Assembly (NCBI GenBank): GCA_018607725.1
Contig: JABBAY010000244.1
Coordinates: 1-43,056, forward strand
DNA from: K189A clade bacterium
GTDB lineage: Bacteria; Pseudomonadota; Gammaproteobacteria; Pseudomonadales; Azotimanducaceae
Length of the DNA stretch: 43,056 bases
Direction: 5' to 3'
The position numbers and the translations under genes were made by a program. The number at the start of each line of letters is the position of its first letter. The first letter of the stretch is position 1. Under the pieces are notes generated by a model, which searched no databases, was not told the origin of the DNA, and saw only the letters and a program-made list of their open reading frames with translations. Of this stretch, positions 1-9,118 are shown in pieces.

Positions 1-2866
1 GGAGATGCTCGATGGTGCCGTTGATGGTCAGTGTTAGTTCCGTGTGGTTGCCCGGCGCAATCGCCGTGTTCGACTCAAGGGCAATCTGCAGCGTTAAGTG
101 GGCTTGCAGGCTATGCATGGGTGCGAGATCCAATGCTTCATGCACCCGCTGAGCTCGACTCAATTGCTGGTTCAATACTTGCTCGCCCATGGCGCCTGGC
201 ATCAGGGCGCCACTAGCGCTGATTTGTTGGCGCCAATGCTCCACAGACTCGCCGTCGATGAGGGTCTGCAGCGCCGTATCGGTAATATGGTATCGGGTCA
301 GTGGATCGAGGCTGAAGGGTTCGGTCTCAGCCAAGGCCTCATCTTCGGCTGGAAAATAAATGCCCAGACGTTGATTCAGGTAAAACCGGGCGGGGTTGCG
401 AAAAAACTGTTGCAGCTGGTGTAAATTCGCAGGCATTAATGCCTGATCATCGGCCAGCACGGTATCAATGAAACTGGGGTAGGCAGGCGCCGCTGCGTCT
501 GCTGTGGCGATAGCGTCCGGTGCTGCGCCGGCATTATCTCGCAGCGCGTCGTACCACCGGTTTTGAAAGCTCTGTAGTTCGGGCAACTTTGGGTCAAAGT
601 AAGCTGGGCTGAACGGCTGTAAAGGATGTTGGGTGACGAAATCTTGGTGAAACACTGCGCTCAGATAATGGGTCAGTTCACTCACCAGTACCGATGGTGG
701 CTTATCTTTATTGGTCTTGACGCTGCGGCCTTCATAACTGATGTACAGATAGTCTTGCGCGGCTAACAGGGCCTCCAGAAACAGATAGCGATCGTCAACC
801 CGTCGCGATCGATCACCTTTGCGATAAGCGTCGTGCGCCATGAGGTTAAAGCTCGCGGCGTTGTCCTTGCGCGGGTAGGCGCTGTCGTTCATGCCCAACA
901 GGCAAACCACCTTAAAGGGAATGCTGCGCATGGGTACCAGCGTCGCAAAGGTTATGCCGCCAGACAAAAAGCCGCGGGCCGGGCGCGGTTGCGCGAGCTG
1001 CGCGCCAAGCCAGTGGCGTAGCAGGCGCGCGCTCATGGGTTGCTCGAAGGCTGCAGCAGTGGTTTGGTCGCGAAGTAGTAATAAGGCTTCACGCACCGCG
1101 TCAATATCCAGCTCTTCGTCGCCTTGCGGGGTGAAAAAATCGAGAATCATTTGATTCACGCTATTCACCCAGTCTGCCGTGTTCTGGGGTTCTGCCAGAC
1201 GCATTCGATAAGTCTGTAACAGATTAATGAAGTCGCAGAGCTTGCCGAGTAGCTCGCCGTCGCCGGCGGCGATATCAAAAGGTAAGCGATTCTGGTGCAG
1301 GCCCTGTTCTGCCTCCATGGCGTAGCCCAGCAATAGCCGCTCAAGGCCAAAGGTCCAGGTATTGCTCTCGGTGGCGGGTAGCTGCCAGCGATTGGTCTTA
1401 TCCGCGCCGCTGAACTCCCAGCGAATATTGGTATCTCTGATCCAACCACCGATGCAAACCAGATCAGCCTCTGCCAAATCGAGCTTGAGCGCGATGGCTG
1501 GCACTTCTAACAAATCCATGATGTCGGTGCTGGTGAGGCGCGATTCAGGCAGGGCTAACAGTGTCTCAAAGGCCAGTAGAATGGTTGACTCTTGCGACAG
1601 GCCTCGGTCAGCGAGGGCGTAGTAAAGCTGGTCTTTGAAGACAGATTGAATATAGGCTGAGTATTCGGCAATGTCAGGGGTCATGACAATAACATCGCTG
1701 GGCTTGATGTCTGGCCGCGCCGCAAAAATCCCCAGCAGTTGATCAAACAGAATTTCGATTTCGCGCAACTTGCTATGGCAGTTATGAATCTGAATAGACC
1801 GGTCAGCGGCATCGATGGGCAGCTGGCCAGGTGCACTATTCTCCGCACCCTCGGCCGCGCTGCCAAAAGCACCACCGTATTCAAGGTTCAACACGTCATT
1901 CTGTATGGCGGCCAGGGCGCTGTGTTCTGCCCGTGGCGCGAATGCTTCAGCGCTTTGCAGTGCCTCGGCCTCAATCAGCAACTCGAAGAACTCGCGCCCC
2001 TGTTTGCCCATGGAAGACAGCAGTGGGTTGCCCACTTCCAGAAATTCTTCATCGGCGGTGGCTGGGCTGGTTTGGCTCAATTGCCGAACAGAACGGCGTG
2101 CCAGATCTTTTTCAGAGACAATATCGCCCCAGTAATGGGCGCAGGGGTTGAGAAAATAAATGTCAACTTCCAGCCACTGGCCAAGGGCTTGGAATGTCGC
2201 CAGATGCATGGGCGGCAAAGCCGATAAGCCAAAGATAGAGATGCGCTGTGGCAGTTGCTGTGGTCGCTTTGTCAGGTTCGCGCAGACCGCCATCAACAGT
2301 TGATGTAAGTCTGCGCGGTGGGCCTCGGTGGTACCCGCCCGTAACAGTCGCCACAGTGGGGCTTGCCACAGAGGGTCTGGTAGAGAGTCTAGTAGAGTGT
2401 CTGGCTGGTTTGACTCCCACTGCTGAATCCAATCTGGCCGATACACCAAGTACTGATCAAACAAGTCAGCGATCTGGGCGGCGAGTTGGAAGCGTCGAAG
2501 CTGCGGGTCACCATCGCCATTCAGGTAATGCTTGATGGGAGCAAAGACCTCATCATCCTGGGCCTCGAGAAGTTGCATCACATGCCAGGTGAGCTGTTCT
2601 CGCTGAAAATAGCTGCGGGCCTCAAGCCCTTCGCTAGGTAACAGCCATTGATACAGTTGCCAAATAAAATCTGCCGGTAACCGGCAGTCAATATTGGCCG
2701 CAATACCGGCCCGCTCAGCGGTCTGAAACTTCAACCATTGGCCGATACCGTAGCTCTGGACTAACACCACGGCGGGCTCGAAGGGGTCCGCAACCTGGTC
2801 GCGGGTGCGGGCACAAAACACATCGACCAGGGTGGCCATGCTGTTTGACTGCAAGAGCTGCAACAT
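1..2866 (-). CDS. recC: RecC, exodeoxyribonuclease V gamma chain (5' part, runs off the left edge)
   Basis: An open frame runs on the minus strand from ATG at 2866 to the window edge without a stop (about 955 codons), so the C-terminus is missing. The N-terminus reads MLQLLQSNSMATLVDVF, followed by DPFEPAVVLVQSYGIGQWLK and GIAANIDCRLPADFIWQLYQ. This matches the start of RecC closely (family: DPFEP..ILVQS.GMAQWL, GIAANI.F.LPA.FIW). RecC is the Chi-recognising subunit of the RecBCD helicase-nuclease, which processes double-strand breaks. I followed the frame to base 2 and it is still open there, reading LTINGTIEHL, so I see no frameshift. RecC is normally about 1,100 residues, so roughly 150-200 are off-window. 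recB and recD would be expected beyond the left edge. The SD before the start is weak (AAAGAA-type). Confidence 0.93.
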   Translation of the reverse strand, partial: MLQLLQSNSMATLVDVFCARTRDQVADPFEPAVVLVQSYGIGQWLKFQTAERAGIAANIDCRLPADFIWQLYQWLLPSEGLEARSYFQREQLTWHVMQLLEAQDDEVFAPIKHYLNGDGDPQLRRFQLAAQIADLFDQYLVYRPDWIQQWESNQPDTLLDSLPDPLWQAPLWRLLRAGTTEAHRADLHQLLMAVCANLTKRPQQLPQRISIFGLSALPPMHLATFQALGQWLEVDIYFLNPCAHYWGDIVSEKDLARRSVRQLSQTSPATADEEFLEVGNPLLSSMGKQGREFFELLIEAEALQSAEAFAPRAEHSALAAIQNDVLNLEYGGAFGSAAEGAENSAPGQLPIDAADRSIQIHNCHSKLREIEILFDQLLGIFAARPDIKPSDVIVMTPDIAEYSAYIQSVFKDQLYYALADRGLSQESTILLAFETLLALPESRLTSTDIMDLLEVPAIALKLDLAEADLVCIGGWIRDTNIRWEFSGADKTNRWQLPATESNTWTFGLERLLLGYAMEAEQGLHQNRLPFDIAAGDGELLGKLCDFINLLQTYRMRLAEPQNTADWVNSVNQMILDFFTPQGDEELDIDAVREALLLLRDQTTAAAFEQPMSARLLRHWLGAQLAQPRPARGFLSGGITFATLVPMRSIPFKVVCLLGMNDSAYPRKDNAASFNLMAHDAYRKGDRSRRVDDRYLFLEALLAAQDYLYISYEGRSVKTNKDKPPSVLVSELTHYLSAVFHQDFVTQHPLQPFSPAYFDPKLPELQSFQNRWYDALRDNAGAAPDAIATADAAAPAYPSFIDTVLADDQALMPANLHQLQQFFRNPARFYLNQRLGIYFPAEDEALAETEPFSLDPLTRYHITDTALQTLIDGESVEHWRQQISASGALMPGAMGEQVLNQQLSRAQRVHEALDLAPMHSLQAHLTLQIALESNTAIAPGNHTELTLTINGTIEHL

Positions 2867-3118
2867 GAATAGCTTATTCTTTAAGGGTCCGATGATTGTA
2901 CGAGAAAAGCCCGGTCGAAGCATGACATATGACAGGATTGGTGGTGAACCAACAGGAGCGCTGGCATCGTAAAAGATAATCTGTATTCTAGGTAGATAAG
3001 AACAAACTGGCTGTTGATTGGTGGTAAAGATAACTGGCAAGCTCAAGTTAGTATTTCAATAACCGTTAATAACCGTTAAAAACGTGAATAGTCGTTAACA
3101 ATAAAAAGAGGTCAAAGA
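2867..3118. promoter_or_regulatory. Divergent intergenic region between recC and the DUF1295 gene
   Basis: This 252-bp gap lies between two divergently transcribed genes and must hold both promoters. I see no convincing -35/-10 pair. The last 60 bases are AT-rich and carry the short direct repeats listed separately. An SD-like AGAGG sits just before the ATG at 3119. Confidence 0.4.
3061..3100 (+). repeat. Short direct repeats of (AA)CCGTTAA upstream of the DUF1295 gene
   Basis: Two adjacent 10-base copies, AACCGTTAAT and AACCGTTAAA (3061-3080), are followed by a degenerate copy GTCGTTAACA (3091-3100). The GTTAA cores lie at 3065, 3075 and 3094, so they are spaced close to one and two helical turns. 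This could be a regulator site, but the regulator is unknown. Confidence 0.5.
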
Positions 3119-3994
3119 ATGAAGCCAGTCACAATTCAATCTGTCGTCGGGATTTTGGTGGCGCTACTCGTCGGTGGTTTTATCGCCTTCGCCGGTAGTC
3201 ACAATAGCGTCACGCTGGCCGGCGTGCCGGTGTTTGCGCTCTGCGCCGTGATCGCCTTTGCGGTTCAATGGGTGGTGTTTATCCCATCTTATCTGTACCA
3301 AACGGAACATTTTTACGACTTGACCGGTGGCATCACTTACCTGTCATTGATTGCCCTGGTTGTCATCGCAAACCCTTATCTGGACTGGCGCGGCGGTTTG
3401 ATCGCCCTGATGGTGGGCATTTGGGCGATTCGACTATCGACATTTTTATTTTCGCGGGTCCGCGCCGATGGCTTTGATCGGCGGTTTACGCGCATGAAGA
3501 CGTTGCCCATGCAGTTCCTGATGACTTGGACGCTGCAGGGCTTGTGGGTTTTTGTGACGTTGTCGGCCGGTTTGGCGGCGATGACCTCCATCGCCCAGGC
3601 ACCACTGGGTATCTTTGCCCTGGTGGGCACCAGTCTTTGGTTATTGGGCTTTGTGATTGAAGTGGTCGCCGATGCTCAGAAACGCCAGTTTCGCCGCAAC
3701 CCCGAGGCGGGCGGGCGCTTTATTACCACCGGCTTGTGGGCGTGGTCGCGCCACCCCAACTATTTCGGCGAGATTATCCTATGGGTGGGTGTTGCCCTAG
3801 TGGCCTTGCCAGCCCTGTCAGGCTGGCAGCTGGCGACGCTAATATCGCCGATATTTGTCTTCGTTCTGCTCAACTATGTCAGCGGTGTGCGCATGCTTGA
3901 AGCCAGTGCCAATAAGCGCTGGGGCAGTGATCCTGAATACCAGGCTTACAAGTCGCGAACCTCAGTGCTGATTCCCCTGCCGCCACGGATGTGA
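3119..3994 (+). CDS. DUF1295 / steroid 5-alpha-reductase-like integral membrane protein
   Basis: A 291-residue, strongly hydrophobic protein with about seven membrane helices. The signature of the DUF1295 (steroid 5-alpha-reductase C-terminal-like) family is present at residues 205-219: GLWAWSRHPNYFGEI. It is followed by a helical segment and a terminal region with EYQAYKSRTS, also typical. Family members are related to NAD(P)H-dependent reductases and isoprenylcysteine methyltransferases, and the bacterial substrates are mostly unknown. The ATG at 3119 is preceded by AGAGG at a good distance. The MFS gene follows 60 bp downstream on the same strand, so co-transcription is possible. A weak hairpin (GGGTGTTT...AAACATCCC, about 4001-4022) lies between them and could partly terminate. 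The family call is firm; no specific reaction is claimed. Confidence 0.85.
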   Translation: MKPVTIQSVVGILVALLVGGFIAFAGSHNSVTLAGVPVFALCAVIAFAVQWVVFIPSYLYQTEHFYDLTGGITYLSLIALVVIANPYLDWRGGLIALMVGIWAIRLSTFLFSRVRADGFDRRFTRMKTLPMQFLMTWTLQGLWVFVTLSAGLAAMTSIAQAPLGIFALVGTSLWLLGFVIEVVADAQKRQFRRNPEAGGRFITTGLWAWSRHPNYFGEIILWVGVALVALPALSGWQLATLISPIFVFVLLNYVSGVRMLEASANKRWGSDPEYQAYKSRTSVLIPLPPRM

Positions 3995-4054
3995 TATCAA
4001 GAGGGTGTTTTTTAAACATCCCGTGAGTCAGCCAGTGAACCGCAGAGCCTGTCT

Positions 4055-5239
4055 ATGTATAAAACCCTGAGTGTCATGACGCTGGCGCAGGTCTTTGCCC
4101 AATGTGGGGCACCGATTGTCGTGCTGCTCGGGGGCATTGTTGGCGCACATTTGGCCACCGACCCCGGCCTCGCCACACTGCCCATCGCGTTTATGATCGT
4201 CGGTGTCGCCATCTCTGCTATTCCGGCGGCCCTGCTGATGAGTCGGTTCGGCCGCAAGCGCTGCTTTCTGGCATCGGCGGTGTCGGCCACCGGGGCTGGG
4301 TTACTGGCGGCGTATGCCATCTCGATCGAAGCCTTCTGGTTGTTCTGCGCCGCCACCTTTCTAATTGGCAGCAACAACGCATTTATTCAGCAATACCGGT
4401 TTGCCGTCGCTGAGACCGTGCCTGCAGATAAATTAGGTCGCTCCTTGTCTATTCTCATGTTGGCCGGTGTAGCGGCGGCGTGGCTGGGGCCCTGGGTCGC
4501 CGAGCGGTTGCACAATTGGTCCGATTGGGGTGAGTTCAGCGGCTCCTTTATGGGTTTGAGCCTGCTCACGAGCATCAGCGTGTTGGTCCTGGCGTTTTAC
4601 GAAAATATGCCGCTGGAAATTAAAGCTATCGATGCGCCACAACGCCCGCTGCCTAGAATCATGGCGCAACCAACCTTTCTGCTGGCCGCCAGCGCGGGTG
4701 CGGTGGCCTACGCGATCATGAGTCTGATTATGACTGCCACGCCGGTGAGCATGCACCAGATCGACCATTTTAATCTCAGCGACACCACCTGGGTGATCCA
4801 AAGCCATGTCATGGCGATGTTCCTGCCCTCACTGTTCAGTGGCCTGCTGATCGATCGCGTCGGGCCGACGCGCGTGATCTTGTTGGGGCTGGTGCTGATG
4901 GTCGCCTGTTTGTGTGTCGCTTATGTTGATCGCCATTTGCTGCACTATTGGATATCGTTAGTGCTACTGGGCATTGGCTGGAACTTTCTGTTCTTGGGCG
5001 GCACGACCCTGCTAACCAGCACCTATCAGCCAGCAGAGCGGTTTAAGGTGCAGGCGCTCAATGACTTTCTGATCTTTTCGCTGCAGGCCATGGCCGCGCT
5101 GGGTTCAGGCTACATTCTATTGTCCTATGGTTGGCACGCGCTGCTGTACGTTTGCATGCCGTTGTTACTCGCCATGGTGGTGATTCTTTTTCATACCCGT
5201 GGCCAGTCGGTGGCGGCTATCACGCCAACGGCGATATAA
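4055..5239 (+). CDS. Major facilitator superfamily transporter
   Basis: A 394-residue protein with about twelve hydrophobic segments and the MFS loop 2-3 signature (LLMSRFGRKRCFL, residues about 60-73). The second half contains a matching LLIDRVGPTRVILLG loop, the pseudo-repeat typical of MFS. The central segment (SMHQIDHFNLSDTTWVIQSH) and the absence of a long cytoplasmic loop suggest a drug- or metabolite-type carrier in the inner membrane. The substrate cannot be read from the sequence. Its neighbours (a CoA-transferase and a nitronate monooxygenase) could point to organic-acid metabolism, but that is only inference. The start at 4055 is the first Met before the first helix; the SD is weak (CAGAG). 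Confidence 0.85.
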   Translation: MYKTLSVMTLAQVFAQCGAPIVVLLGGIVGAHLATDPGLATLPIAFMIVGVAISAIPAALLMSRFGRKRCFLASAVSATGAGLLAAYAISIEAFWLFCAATFLIGSNNAFIQQYRFAVAETVPADKLGRSLSILMLAGVAAAWLGPWVAERLHNWSDWGEFSGSFMGLSLLTSISVLVLAFYENMPLEIKAIDAPQRPLPRIMAQPTFLLAASAGAVAYAIMSLIMTATPVSMHQIDHFNLSDTTWVIQSHVMAMFLPSLFSGLLIDRVGPTRVILLGLVLMVACLCVAYVDRHLLHYWISLVLLGIGWNFLFLGGTTLLTSTYQPAERFKVQALNDFLIFSLQAMAALGSGYILLSYGWHALLYVCMPLLLAMVVILFHTRGQSVAAITPTAI

Positions 5240-5374
5240 CTGTCGCGGCGGTGGCAGGCAAGGATGAAGTCGATTTTTTGCGGGTGGGCCAGGCTGCAGA
5301 TTCAAACAACGATTTGCGAAACGCTTGCTAGAACGAGTGTTTAAAGCAAAAACCAGAACTTAAGGAACCACAGT

Positions 5375-6586
5375 ATGAGTGAAGGGTTTTTATTTGCCGG
5401 ACTCAAGGTCCTGGATGTCGGTAGCTGGATTGCCGGTCCCGTGGCAGCAACGATGCTCGCTGACTTTGGCGCCGATGTCATCAAAATCGAGATGCCCGGT
5501 GTGGGTGATCAGTATCGGCAGTTGTCGGCGGCGGCGAACACCCCCGTGGCTGACAGTAACTATATGTGGCAGATGGACGGCAGAAACAAGCGTAGCCTGG
5601 CACTCAACTTAAAGACTGAGGCGGGCATGACCATCCTGCATCAGTTAATTGCCGAGTGCGATATCTACATTACCAATCATCCGCTTCCCATGCGGCGTGC
5701 CTTACAACTGAATTACGAGGACCTCAAGCCGCTGAATCCGTCAATGATCTATGCCTCGCTGACGGCCTATGGTGAGACCGGCCCCGACAAGGACATGGAG
5801 GGTTTTGACCTGGTGGCCTACTGGGCTCGAACTGGTCTGATGGACCTGGTGCGTGCTCCCGGTGCGGCGCCCACCCAAGCACTGCCGGGTATGGGTGATC
5901 ACCCGTCGGCAGTGTCTCTGTATGCCGGTATTGTCACGGCCTTGTTGAAGCGGGAACGCTCCGGTGAGGGCGGCATGGTCCACACGTCGCTGTTAGCCAA
6001 CGGTCTATGGTCTATGGCCTGCATTGCTCAAGGCGGCTTCGCCGGCGGTTCGTTCGACAGCTATCGCGCGCTGAAGGCGACTCACCTGTTTGCCACCACC
6101 TTGTATCGCACCTTGGACGATCGCTGGTTACAGTTCACCATGGTGCGCGCGCCGGAAGATGTGGTGCGTTTATTCGAGACCATTGGTTTGGCTGACATCA
6201 TTCGCGAGGAGCGCTTTACGACGCCGGAAGGCCGGTTTGAGCATGGCGAAGAGCTGGCGCGACTGGTGCAAGATGTTTTGAGCCTGCACGACTCTGAGTA
6301 TTGGTTGGCGCGGTTTGCGGCTGCGGGTATCAACGCCAACCGGGTGGGTGTAATAGAGGAAACCCTGAACGATGAGATGCTGAAACTCAATGGCATGGTG
6401 GTTGCGCCCGAAGATGACGCCATGGGCCTGCCCTGGGTGATCAATCATCCGGTTAAGATCGACCAGATCAAGCAGGTGGGTCCCAAACGGGCCCCGGATA
6501 TTGGTGAGCATTCGGTGCAGATTCTCGAATCATTAGGCTATGACAGTGCCCAAATTAACGCGTTACGCGAGACCGGGGTGATTTAG
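5375..6586 (+). CDS. CaiB/BaiF (family III) CoA-transferase
   Basis: A 403-residue protein of the formyl-CoA/carnitine-CoA transferase family, which moves CoA between carboxylic acids through an aspartyl-CoA thioester. The N-terminus GLKVLDVGSWIAGPVAATML, then ADFGADVIKIEMPG and NKRSLALNLKTEAG, are family hallmarks. The catalytic aspartate is best placed at D175 (PGMGDHPSAV). Family features continue with LYAGIVTALLKRERSGEG and a C-terminal domain that includes NRVGVIEE. Length is normal. A good SD (AAGGAA) stands before the ATG at 5375. The acyl substrates are unknown. It converges on the universal stress protein gene, whose stop lies 17 bp away. Confidence 0.92.
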   Translation: MSEGFLFAGLKVLDVGSWIAGPVAATMLADFGADVIKIEMPGVGDQYRQLSAAANTPVADSNYMWQMDGRNKRSLALNLKTEAGMTILHQLIAECDIYITNHPLPMRRALQLNYEDLKPLNPSMIYASLTAYGETGPDKDMEGFDLVAYWARTGLMDLVRAPGAAPTQALPGMGDHPSAVSLYAGIVTALLKRERSGEGGMVHTSLLANGLWSMACIAQGGFAGGSFDSYRALKATHLFATTLYRTLDDRWLQFTMVRAPEDVVRLFETIGLADIIREERFTTPEGRFEHGEELARLVQDVLSLHDSEYWLARFAAAGINANRVGVIEETLNDEMLKLNGMVVAPEDDAMGLPWVINHPVKIDQIKQVGPKRAPDIGEHSVQILESLGYDSAQINALRETGVI

Positions 6587-6603
6587 CACCGGTTTGCTGC
6601 GGC

Positions 6604-7533
6604 TCAAGCCTGAAACTCGGGCTCGGGCTCGGCTGGGGCGGCGACCACCACCAGAACATCACAGCGTGCCTGCTGGAGTATCTGCTCAGCCGTATTGCTC
6701 AGCAATATCATTTTCGGCCCGGTGTTCTGCGCCGTGCCCACAACCAGAACCTGAGCATCCAGCGAGTGACATAAGCCCGTGATAACATCAGCCGGTTCGC
6801 CTTCGCGGGAATGCGCGTGCGCGCCAGTGATCTTGAGGCGGGCGGTCATGGCCTCAATATGTCGGTCAGTCTGTTTTTGCACATTGTCGCGAACCTTGTT
6901 GAAATCAATGGCCACACTAATGGGCCCCAGCCACCGCTCGACACTGGGGAACGCCGAAGCGACATGCAGCTCGCCCCTTAATATTTCCGTTAATTGCTGT
7001 GCCGCGTTCAAAACTGAGTCGCAGAGCGCCGGTTGCTCGTCGTGGCTGGCGTCTATAGCGGCAACGATATTCGGCCGTTGGGTCCAGTTGATGGGTGTGA
7101 CTAACATCACCGGGCAGGTGCTGTGGCGCAACAGGTGCCAGTCGCTGGGTGTGCGAATAAACCCAAGGGTTGAGCTCGCCATGGATTTGATAATCAGATC
7201 GGCATCGATTTGTTCAGCGATGGCGAGAATCACTGGCCAATCCCGTGTTTGCCAGACGACTGAGCAAGACATGCTCACGGTCTTGGGCGCGTCGGCCTGC
7301 CACGCGGCGATCATCTCCAAGACCTCGTCCTCGGCGTCGCGCAAGACCGCGCTCTTGAGTGCCTCGCGGGTCTCCACTTCGTGCAGGGTTAAGTCGGCAA
7401 AGGTCTCATGCACCACGCGCACCACATGTAGCGCTGCGTCGAGGCTGGCGGCGATGCTCGCGGCCTTGGCCAGAGTGATCTCGCCGTCGTCGGTGTTGTG
7501 AATGGCCACCAGCAATTGATTAGAGATTGGCAT
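6604..7533 (-). CDS. Tandem universal stress protein (UspE-like)
   Basis: A 309-residue protein made of two UspA-type alpha/beta domains, about residues 1-147 and 150-300. The first begins QLLVAIHNTDDGEITLAKAA and ends LLRHSTCPVMLVTP. The second begins NIVAAIDASHDE and ends QVLVVGTAQNTGPKMILLSN...ILQQARCDVLVV. The double-domain layout and the strand-end phrases CPVMLV and CDVLVV resemble E. coli UspE. The usual ATP loop G-x2-G-x9-G(S/T) is not clear in either half, so this may be a non-nucleotide-binding type. It is cytoplasmic and probably stress-responsive. A GAGG SD precedes the ATG at 7533. It is divergent from the nitronate monooxygenase gene, with a 195-bp shared upstream region. Confidence 0.9.
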   Translation of the reverse strand: MPISNQLLVAIHNTDDGEITLAKAASIAASLDAALHVVRVVHETFADLTLHEVETREALKSAVLRDAEDEVLEMIAAWQADAPKTVSMSCSVVWQTRDWPVILAIAEQIDADLIIKSMASSTLGFIRTPSDWHLLRHSTCPVMLVTPINWTQRPNIVAAIDASHDEQPALCDSVLNAAQQLTEILRGELHVASAFPSVERWLGPISVAIDFNKVRDNVQKQTDRHIEAMTARLKITGAHAHSREGEPADVITGLCHSLDAQVLVVGTAQNTGPKMILLSNTAEQILQQARCDVLVVVAAPAEPEPEFQA

Positions 7534-7728
7534 AGGTTGAGCCTCGCCCTCGCGATAAGGGCCAAAAGCACTAATCTAACGGTTTCGCGGTTCGGCACCC
7601 TTGACCCTAGTCAAAGGCTACTGGCAAGGACCTGTGTTCACGCCATTGAGCTAATCGTGGCATACTCATACTAATATTCAAACTCAACAACGCAACAGCG
7701 ACATGAATCCATAACACAGGCGACGGCT

Positions 7729-8832
7729 ATGCGCACAGGCATCTTATCGACTCGAATTTGTGAAGAATACGGCATCAAATACCCCCTATTTGGTTTTGCC
7801 CACAGTGTTGACGCGGTGATCGCCATCACCAATGCCGGTGGGCTGGGGGTCTTCGGCGGTACGCGATCCACACCCGAGGAAATCGAGGAAGCCATGGTCA
7901 AGATTCGGCGCGCGGTGGGTAGTAAGCCCTTCGGTATTGACCTGGTCTTGCCGCCGGGTATGCCGCAAGTGGATAACCGGGCGGCCATCGAGGCCGAACT
8001 GCCCGCCGAACATCGCGAGTTTGTACAACAGATTTATGCCAAATATGCCGTGCCGCCGGCGACTCGCCCGGGCATGCGCTCGCGGTTTGTGCGCTCCACC
8101 GAAATGGAAGACCGGCAGTTAGCCGCGATTATGGCGTCAGATGTTGATCTGTTTGCTTGTGGTATCGGTGCGCCACCCAGGGCCATCGATCAGGCGAAAG
8201 CAATGGGTAAAAAAACCTGTGCTTTGGTAGGCAGCCCCCATCATGTGGAACGCGCGGTCAGAACGGGGATTGATTTGATTGTCGCCCAGGGTTACGACGC
8301 CGGTGCCCATACCGGCCCCATCGGCACCTTCTCCTTAGTGCCGCAAATAGTCGATGCCGCCGGCGACCTGCCGGTGCTGGCCGCTGGTGGCGTGGCAACG
8401 GGACGGCACATCGCCGCCTCTCTGGCGCTGGGTGCCGTGGGCGTCTGGATTGGCACCGCCTGGCTGACGACCAAAGAGCACCAAGATCACTTGTCACCCC
8501 TTGAGCAGCAAAAGCTATTGGCCGCAACGGGTGCTGACACAGTGATCTCGAGAGCCGACAGCGGCAAAACCCTGCGCCAGATTCGCTCCGCATGGAGCCA
8601 GGAATGGGATAACGACAAGGCGCCGCGGCCATTGAAAATGCCGTTTCAGGACATCCTGGTGGGTGATCTTTTGGGCGCTATCGACGAGCATGGCATTGAA
8701 GCGCTGGTGCACAGCCCGGCGGGGCAGGGCATTGGTTGGTTTAATCATATCACCAGCGTCAAAGCAGTCATCGACCAGCTTGTCGCCGAGACTGAGCAAG
8801 CCTTGAATGCCATGGGCATCCCCCGCACCTAG
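7729..8832 (+). CDS. Nitronate monooxygenase (2-nitropropane dioxygenase family)
   Basis: A 367-residue FMN-dependent TIM-barrel protein. The start (TRICEEYGIKYPLFGFAHSV...ITNAGGLGVFGG), the DLIVAQGYDAGAHTG segment with the likely catalytic His194, and the phosphate-binding part LPVLAAGGVATGRHIAASLALGAVGVWIGT define the nitronate monooxygenase/NPD fold. These enzymes oxidise alkyl nitronates such as propionate 3-nitronate and protect against them; many homologues have unproven substrates. The usual G-x-E-A-G-G-H motif reads GYDAGAH here, a mild variant. Length is normal. A GGCGACGG-like weak SD precedes the ATG. Confidence 0.88.
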   Translation: MRTGILSTRICEEYGIKYPLFGFAHSVDAVIAITNAGGLGVFGGTRSTPEEIEEAMVKIRRAVGSKPFGIDLVLPPGMPQVDNRAAIEAELPAEHREFVQQIYAKYAVPPATRPGMRSRFVRSTEMEDRQLAAIMASDVDLFACGIGAPPRAIDQAKAMGKKTCALVGSPHHVERAVRTGIDLIVAQGYDAGAHTGPIGTFSLVPQIVDAAGDLPVLAAGGVATGRHIAASLALGAVGVWIGTAWLTTKEHQDHLSPLEQQKLLAATGADTVISRADSGKTLRQIRSAWSQEWDNDKAPRPLKMPFQDILVGDLLGAIDEHGIEALVHSPAGQGIGWFNHITSVKAVIDQLVAETEQALNAMGIPRT

Positions 8833-8896
8833 ATTGCAAGCGTCTTCGAAGCGCGCTAGGATGTTCAAGTTATCTATTTTTTGGTTGTCGAATACC

Positions 8897-9118
8897 GTGC
8901 CGAAACAACAAGCCACCTGTGCTATTTGCCAATTCATACGCTCGTACCTGCTGATTGCAGTGCCATTGATTGGACTTTTTTGGTTTCAGCCTGAAATGAG
9001 CCTGCTCAAAGGCGTCAGCCTGACTAACCTGGCATCAGTTTTTTTCGGTGTCGCATTCCTGGTCACGGTTGGCTGGAAGGCTTACCACGAATTTTGGAAA
9101 GATCGAAACCGTGGCTAA
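8897..9118 (+). CDS. Small two-helix membrane protein of unknown function
   Basis: A short frame with GTG at 8897 (73 residues) encodes a soluble head with a CAIC pair, two hydrophobic segments (SYLLIAVPLIGLFWF and LASVFFGVAFLVTVGW) and a charged tail (KAYHEFWKDRNRG). The frame is open further upstream, with ATGs at 8807 and 8861, so the start is uncertain and no good SD helps. It overlaps the next small gene by 8 bases, which suggests translational coupling and supports it being real. I do not recognise a family. Confidence 0.5.
   Translation: MPKQQATCAICQFIRSYLLIAVPLIGLFWFQPEMSLLKGVSLTNLASVFFGVAFLVTVGWKAYHEFWKDRNRG

Noticed and set aside
31-2535. Several plus-strand frames at the left end as genes
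   Set aside because: They lie opposite the long recC frame, which is open over the entire stretch and matches RecC at its start.
5131-5331. 66-codon frame overlapping the end of the MFS gene
   Set aside because: It is mostly out-of-frame MFS coding sequence and has no SD or recognisable product.
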